This document shows, in pieces, positions 59,630 to 64,000 of a stretch of 64,000 nucleotides of DNA. The DNA lies in assembly GCF_028747785.1 (NCBI RefSeq), contig NZ_CP118158.1, positions 1,364,001 to 1,428,000 of the forward strand. Direction: 5' to 3'. The stretch's first letter is position 1; each line of letters begins with the position of its first letter. The translations under genes and the position numbers were made by a program. The notes beneath the pieces are model-generated. The model was given only the letters and a program-made list of their open reading frames with translations, made no database searches and was not told where the DNA came from. This stretch comes from Halosimplex aquaticum. Lineage in GTDB: Archaea; Halobacteriota; Halobacteria; Halobacteriales; Haloarculaceae.

Positions 59630-60220
59630 ATGGGTAACTATCCGCCCGATTACTGCCCGTACTGCGGGTCGGAACTGGAACTCGTCGAGGGGCCGACGGT
59701 GTACCGCTGTGACGCCTGCGACGACTTCGTGTTCCACAACGCCGTCCTCGGCAGCGGAATCGTCGTCGTCGACGGGGACCGGCTGTTGCTCGTCGAGGAC
59801 TTCCGGGAGGCAGGCACGTGGAAGATCCCGGAGGGCGTGCCGGAGATCCCCGAGTCGCCGCGCGAGGGCGTCGCCAGGGAACTCGAAGAGGAGACGGGGC
59901 TGTCCGTCGACCCGGACGAACTCGTGTACCTCTACGACGTGGGGAAGGAAGTCGACGAGGACATGTTCCGGATGCACGTCTACTACGCCGTCGACCGCAG
60001 CGAGACGACGGGGCCGCTCGAAGCGGGGTCCGACGCGACCGACGCCCGATTCTGGACGCCCCGCGAGTTCGCGGAATCGGAACACGTGTTGCGCGACATG
60101 CCCAATCCCGACGAGACTCGTTCGTGGAAGATGGGCCTGGACGTGTTGCGCGACCAGTCGAAGAAAGCGCTCCGGCGCGAGACGCGGTACGCCGACCTCT
60201 TCGCGCCGCACGTGAAGTGA
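59630..60220 (+). CDS. NUDIX hydrolase with N-terminal zinc ribbon (NudC-like)
   Basis: This 196-residue protein begins with a zinc ribbon (YCPYCGSELELV, YRCDACDDFVFH, four Cys) followed by a NUDIX domain with the box in VPEIPESPREGVARELEEET followed by GLS. It resembles NAD pyrophosphatase/NudC in layout but is shorter and lacks the SQPWPFPxS motif, so the substrate is not assigned. I chose ATG 59630 (MGNYPPDYCPYC); a GTG at 59624 is also possible. Confidence 0.88.
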   Translation: MGNYPPDYCPYCGSELELVEGPTVYRCDACDDFVFHNAVLGSGIVVVDGDRLLLVEDFREAGTWKIPEGVPEIPESPREGVARELEEETGLSVDPDELVYLYDVGKEVDEDMFRMHVYYAVDRSETTGPLEAGSDATDARFWTPREFAESEHVLRDMPNPDETRSWKMGLDVLRDQSKKALRRETRYADLFAPHVK

Positions 60221-60331
60221 CGACGGTAGCGGACGCGTGAATCGGTGATTGGGGCGGACGCATGACCCCGTCCGGTTTCGAGCAGCTTCCGCTTCCGCTA
60301 CGGTTAACCGGACTCCAGCCGGTTTCGGCCC

Positions 60332-61279
60332 ATGGAGTACACGAAACTCGGCGCGACGGGGCTCGACGTCTCCCGACTGTGTTTCGGGACGTGGCGGTTC
60401 AACAAGACCGGGAGCGACGGGACCGTCGAGACCGACCGCGAGCAGGCGCACGAACTGCTCGACGCGTTCGCGGCGGCCGGCGGCAACTTCGTCGACACCG
60501 CCAACAGCTACGGGAACGGCAAGTCCGAGGAGTGGATCGGCGAGTGGCTCGCCGAGCGCGACCGCGAGGACTACGTGATCGCCTCGAAGGTGTACAACGC
60601 GGGCGTCAGTCGCTTCTCGAGCAACCTCTCGCGCAAGAACGTCCGCGCGGAGATCGAGGAAAGCCTCGACCGCCTGGACACCGACTACCTCGACGTCTAC
60701 TACATCCACCGCTGGGACGACGACACGCCGATCCGGGAGACGCTCCGGACGCTCACCCGCCTGGTCGAGGAGGGGAAGGTCCACTACCTCGCGGCGTCGT
60801 CGATGGCGGCGTGGAAGCTCATGAAGGGCCTCTCCGTGAGCGAAGTCGACGGACTGGAGCGGTTCGAAGCGACCCAGCCGCGGTTCAACGCCACCGACCG
60901 GCCGCAGGACTACCTCGACGTCTGCGCCGACCAGGACCTCGCAGTCTGTCCGTACTCGCCGCTGGACGGCGGGTTCCTGACCGGCAAGTACGAGCAGGGC
61001 GAGGCCGGGGACGACTCGCGCGCGGCGCTGCACGACTGGGACATGGAGTTCTCCGACCGGCAGTGGCGCGTGCTCGACGCCGTCCGCGCGGTCGCCGACG
61101 AGGTCGACGCCACGCCCGCGCAGGTCTCGCTGCGGTGGCTCGCCGACCAGCGCGAGTTCACCTGCGTCCCCATCTTCGGCGCTCGCACGACCGACCAGAT
61201 GGAAGAGAACCTCGGCGCGATGGACGTGTCGCTCTCGACTGACCAGTTCGACCGCATCACCGACGCGTATCACGCCTGA
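60332..61279 (+). CDS. Aldo/keto reductase
   Basis: This 315-residue TIM-barrel oxidoreductase has the AKR tetrad: Asp and Tyr in FVDTANSYGNGKSEEWIG, Lys in YVIASKVYN, His in YLDVYYIHRWDDD. The NADP-binding end includes CPYSPLDGGFLTGKYEQGEA and VPIFGARTTDQMEENLGAM. It reduces aldehydes or ketones; AKR11/12-like relatives are general stress enzymes. The substrate is unknown. Confidence 0.92.
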   Translation: MEYTKLGATGLDVSRLCFGTWRFNKTGSDGTVETDREQAHELLDAFAAAGGNFVDTANSYGNGKSEEWIGEWLAERDREDYVIASKVYNAGVSRFSSNLSRKNVRAEIEESLDRLDTDYLDVYYIHRWDDDTPIRETLRTLTRLVEEGKVHYLAASSMAAWKLMKGLSVSEVDGLERFEATQPRFNATDRPQDYLDVCADQDLAVCPYSPLDGGFLTGKYEQGEAGDDSRAALHDWDMEFSDRQWRVLDAVRAVADEVDATPAQVSLRWLADQREFTCVPIFGARTTDQMEENLGAMDVSLSTDQFDRITDAYHA

Positions 61280-61327
61280 CGGCCGCAGCCCGACGACACG
61301 TCGATCGGAAAAGAGACCGCAGAACCG

Positions 61328-61558
61328 CTAGTCCATCGCGACGTAGGTCTGGGTGTCCTCGATGCCGTCGATGTTCTGGATGTGGGTGGCGGCGACGGCT
61401 TTCACGTCGGCGGTCTCCGCCACGTCGACCGTGGCGATGAAGTCGACGTCGCCGGCGACGATGTAGGCGCTCTCGACCCCCTCGACGTCGAGGATGGCGG
61501 ATTTGAGTCGCTCGGCGTCCCCGGAGTGGGCCTTGACCATGACGTAGGCGCGGACCAT
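61328..61558 (-). CDS. Stand-alone Lrp/AsnC effector-binding (RAM) domain protein 1
   Basis: This 76-residue protein is only the alpha-beta ligand-binding domain of Lrp/AsnC regulators: VRAYVMVKAHSGDAERLKSA, then VEGVESAYIVAGDVDFIATV, ending TQTYVAMD. It has no HTH. Such proteins bind amino acids or act as modulators. It begins one base after the stop of the TrkA gene, so it is in its operon. A close paralog lies at 62411 on the other strand. Confidence 0.88.
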   Translation of the reverse strand: MVRAYVMVKAHSGDAERLKSAILDVEGVESAYIVAGDVDFIATVDVAETADVKAVAATHIQNIDGIEDTQTYVAMD

Positions 61559-61559
61559 C

Positions 61560-62240
61560 TCAGGCACCCCCCTTCGCCGCGACCGCCTCGCCGACGACGA
61601 TCTGGCGCACGTCGTCCAGCTTCTCGAAGTCCGCGAGGATGGCGAGCGTGTCGCCGACCTCCATGGACACGTCATCGTCGGGGATCGTGAGCGCGTCGCC
61701 CTGCTTGCCGAACGCCAGCAGTTCGGTGTCGGCCGGGAGTTCGAGTTCGCTCAGGGTGTAGCCGCGCATCGGCGAGTCGTTCGTCACCGTCAGCTCGACG
61801 AGCTGGAGATTTTGCGCGATGTCGGCCACGGCGCGGATGTTCCCCCCCAGCAGGGCGTTCTTGGCGACGATCGCGCCGAGGCGCTCGGGGTAGATGACCT
61901 CGTCGACGTCGGAGGCGTACTTGCGGTAGATCTCCTCGCGGTACTCCTCGTCGATGCGCAGGACCGTGCGACAGCCGTGGTGTTTCGCGACCATGCAGGC
62001 GACGAAATTCGTCGAGAGGTCGCCCGTCAGCGCGCCCAGCGCGTCGGCGTCGCCCAGATCCGCCGACAGCAGGACCTGTTCGTCGCTGCCGTCGCCCTCG
62101 ATGACCTGGTACCCCTCCGCCTTCGCGCGGTCGACCTTGTTCGGGTCGCGTTCGATGAGGACCACGTCGTGTCCGCTGTCTTCGAGTGCCCGCGCCGTCC
62201 GCAGTCCGACGCGGCCGGCACCCACGATAACGAATCGCAT
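61560..62240 (-). CDS. trkA: TrkA-type potassium uptake regulator (RCK domain)
   Basis: This 226-residue protein has an N-terminal Rossmann RCK domain (FVIVGAGRVGLRTARALEDS, HDVVLIERDPNKVDRAKAEG; the Glu after beta-2 suits NAD(H)) and a C-terminal TrkA-C domain (about 140-215, LVELTVTNDSPMRGYTLSEL). It gates Trk/Ktr-type K+ transporters. No transporter subunit is adjacent. It is followed after one base by the RAM-domain protein gene. I chose ATG 62240. Confidence 0.9.
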   Translation of the reverse strand: MRFVIVGAGRVGLRTARALEDSGHDVVLIERDPNKVDRAKAEGYQVIEGDGSDEQVLLSADLGDADALGALTGDLSTNFVACMVAKHHGCRTVLRIDEEYREEIYRKYASDVDEVIYPERLGAIVAKNALLGGNIRAVADIAQNLQLVELTVTNDSPMRGYTLSELELPADTELLAFGKQGDALTIPDDDVSMEVGDTLAILADFEKLDDVRQIVVGEAVAAKGGA

Positions 62241-62410
62241 GTCAATCCGTACGGCGAGGCGGGGAATAAAGGTACCTCCGCCCGCCGCTCGCGACCCCGA
62301 GACTCGCTCTGAACGAAGGTGTGTGTAATAGTGACACTCGGGCCGGTTTCTCGGGGTTTCGGAGCGTCGGGGGAAGGTTTTTGGCCCGCCCAGCAGAAGT
62401 TTCGAGTACG

Positions 62411-62641
62411 ATGGTGCGGGCCTTTATCATGGTGAAGACGGCGGCCGGAAAGTCAGAGGAACTCCTCGCGTCGATCCGGGACCTCGACGGCGTCGAAGAG
62501 GCGCACATCGTCGCCGGGCAGTACGACATCATCGTCGAGGCGACGGGCGAGGAGGTGTACGACCTGATGCACGGGGTCGCGACGAAGCTCCGCGACCTCG
62601 GCGGGGTCGCCGACACCAAGACGTACATCTGCCTCGACTGA
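62411..62641 (+). CDS. Stand-alone Lrp/AsnC effector-binding (RAM) domain protein 2
   Basis: This 76-residue paralog of the protein at 61328 is the same length and starts VRAFIMVKTAAGKSEELLAS, continues LDGVEEAHIVAGQYDIIVEA, and ends DTKTYICLD. It is divergent from trkA (about 170 bp between the starts) and has no DNA-binding domain. The two genes bracket trkA, which suggests heteromeric or antagonistic modulators of the same signal. Confidence 0.88.
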   Translation: MVRAFIMVKTAAGKSEELLASIRDLDGVEEAHIVAGQYDIIVEATGEEVYDLMHGVATKLRDLGGVADTKTYICLD

Positions 62642-62698
62642 GTTCCGCTCCGCCGTCCGCGATTCTCCGATGCGACCGCTCCGGGACCGCCGCCCCCG

Positions 62699-63769
62699 CT
62701 AGTCCTGACCGGAGCGACCGCGTTCGACGACCTCGCGTCGCTGTGCGACGACCCGCGGCGGCAACTCGGCGTAGGCGTAGTCGAACGCCGCTTCCGGGTC
62801 GGGTTCGGCCGTCGACTCCGCGGCCGCGACGGCCTCGTCCAGTTCCGCGTTCGCGCTCTCCCGAGCGTCGTCGACGAACGCCTCGTCGATCGCGCCGGCT
62901 TCCCGCAGGTACTCGGCGGTGCGCTCCAGCGGGTCGGCGGTGCGCCACTCGGGCAGGTCTACGTCGCCGCGGTAGCGGTCCGGGTCGTCGCTGGTCGAGT
63001 GCGCGCCCTTGCGGTACGTGAGGCTCTCGACGAGCACCGGGTCGCCCGATCGCGCTCGCTCCCGGGACTCGGCGACGACTTCGTAGACCGCCAGCGGGTC
63101 GTTCCCGTCGACGCGGACGCCGTCGAAGCCGTAGGCGCTGGCCTTCTGCGCGATCGTCTCGCTTCGGGTCTGGCGCTCCTCGGGCAGGCTGATCGCCCAG
63201 TGGTTGTTCTCGCAGAAGAAGACGACCGGCGCCGAGAACACGCCCGCGAAGTTCATCGCCTCGTGGAAGTCCCCCTCCGAGGTGGCGCCGTCGCCGAGGT
63301 ACGCACAGACCGCGTGGTCCTCGCCGAGGTGCGTCGCCGCCATCCCCGCGCCGACGGCGTGGGGGAGTTGCGTCGCGATGGGCGTCGCCGCGGTGAAGGT
63401 GGTCCCGCGGCGGCCGTCGTGGCCTGTCCCGTCAGCCGAGTCGCCCGCGGCCGCTTCGGGTTCGAACCCCGAGAGGCCGCGCCGAAAGCGGAGGATGTCG
63501 GCCGGCGGCCGGCCGCGGGCGAGTTGCATCGCGTTCGACCGGTAGGTCGGGAACAGCCAGTCGTCGTCGGCCAGCGCGTGGGCCGCGCCGACCTGCGACC
63601 CCTCCTGGCCCTCGAAGGGGGGATAGCCGCTCATCCACCCTCTGCGCTGGAGCGCGACCGCCCGGTGGTCGAAGACGCGGGCGCGAACGATATCGCGCAG
63701 GAGCGACCGTGCTAGATCGGGATCGACGCTCGTCTCCTCCAGCGACCGCTCGCCGATGACGCGGTGCAT
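62699..63769 (-). CDS. Pyruvate/branched-chain 2-oxoacid dehydrogenase E1 component, alpha subunit
   Basis: This 356-residue thiamine diphosphate-binding protein has the E1 alpha hallmarks GQEGSQVGAAHALADDDWLF, FPTYRSNAMQLARG, and the TPP motif from AYLGDGATSEGDFHEAMNFA (GDG start) to VFFCENNHWAISLP (Asn end), then RKGAHSTSDDPDRYR at the phosphorylation-loop position. It converts a 2-oxoacid (pyruvate or branched-chain) with release of CO2 and pairs with E1 beta, which is not in the window; the partner may be further downstream on this strand before 62699, or elsewhere. It starts at ATG 63769. Confidence 0.9.
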   Translation of the reverse strand: MHRVIGERSLEETSVDPDLARSLLRDIVRARVFDHRAVALQRRGWMSGYPPFEGQEGSQVGAAHALADDDWLFPTYRSNAMQLARGRPPADILRFRRGLSGFEPEAAAGDSADGTGHDGRRGTTFTAATPIATQLPHAVGAGMAATHLGEDHAVCAYLGDGATSEGDFHEAMNFAGVFSAPVVFFCENNHWAISLPEERQTRSETIAQKASAYGFDGVRVDGNDPLAVYEVVAESRERARSGDPVLVESLTYRKGAHSTSDDPDRYRGDVDLPEWRTADPLERTAEYLREAGAIDEAFVDDARESANAELDEAVAAAESTAEPDPEAAFDYAYAELPPRVVAQRREVVERGRSGQD

Positions 63770-64000
63770 CGGGTCGATTTTGGAGCGGACGGGGCAAAGC
63801 CGTTGTGTCGGGTCCGGGGAGTAGAACCTGCTGTCGGCGGTTTGCTGTCGGAAATTTCAGATAGAGTGAACGCCGCATCGGGTTCGGGAATCGACAGCAC
63901 CGTGAACAGGGTGAAAGCCCCCGCCGGTTCCGGTCGAGGCGCTCGCTGCGCTCCTCGGCCTTCGGCCTGCGGTGCTTACGTCGCGCGTCTTCCCGGAACC
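63770..64000. other. Window end, no gene recognised
   Basis: About 230 bases upstream of the E1 alpha gene carry a run of generic GC-rich hairpin-forming sequence near 63935-63975 (ggccttcggcc is a short perfect hairpin) and no convincing coding frame. Confidence 0.4.

Overview
This 64 kb window is haloarchaeal chromosomal DNA. The evidence is the very high GC content, acidic proteins with GC-ending codons, leaderless-looking promoters, and archaea-specific genes: the tubulin-like CetZ, coenzyme F420 biosynthesis (CofC, CofG, CofH), archaeosine synthase (ArcS with RaSEA), type IV pilin, a PCNA-type clamp and Bat-type HTH regulators. The order Halobacteriales is secure. A Haloarcula-like family is only suggested by the CitE-like lyase, MaoC hydratase and glutamate dehydrogenase neighbourhood.

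Layout. 1-20.2 kb is core genome. It holds a large membrane-spanning regulator with 11 calcium-binding repeats, a folate cyclo-ligase and CheC pair, two paralogous small membrane proteins, the MaoC/CitE/GDH group, a set of membrane and HTH proteins, a membrane-fused sulfite-oxidase-type molybdoenzyme, a rhomboid and a B12-dependent ribonucleotide reductase. About 20.2-29.0 kb is a lower-GC accessory island. It carries a type IV pilin, the tail of a tyrosine recombinase, an IS with perfect 16-bp ends, the N-terminal part of an Eco57I-type DNA methylase, two small winged-helix proteins, an unknown nuclease-like protein, and a Dam-type methylase split by an IS5/ISH1-like element with an 8-bp target duplication. 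It looks like a decayed integrative element or defence island.

29.0-64.0 kb is core again. A cetZ1-led cluster leads into cofC and cofG, with cofH 4-5 kb further on. Next come a divergent PCNA paralog, a purine cluster (purC, purU-like, purS, purQ) mixed with signalling genes, an ABC exporter pair, the archaeosine genes raSEA and arcS on either side of a large polytopic membrane protein, upp, a transporter, two NUDIX proteins, an aldo/keto reductase, a TrkA protein flanked by two one-domain Lrp/AsnC effector-binding proteins, and a pyruvate/branched-chain dehydrogenase E1 alpha.

The strongest unexplained signal is a dispersed non-coding element of about 295 bp: full copies at 15974-16272 and 57218-57512, and a 5' half copy at 46943-47069. 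Its 3' half folds into a long hairpin with three tandem G-A/G-A mismatches. Two base pairs change in a compensatory way between the full copies and a whole arm has turned over in sequence while staying paired, so RNA (or cruciform) structure is probably under selection. All functional assignments come from reading motifs by eye; no database search was possible.
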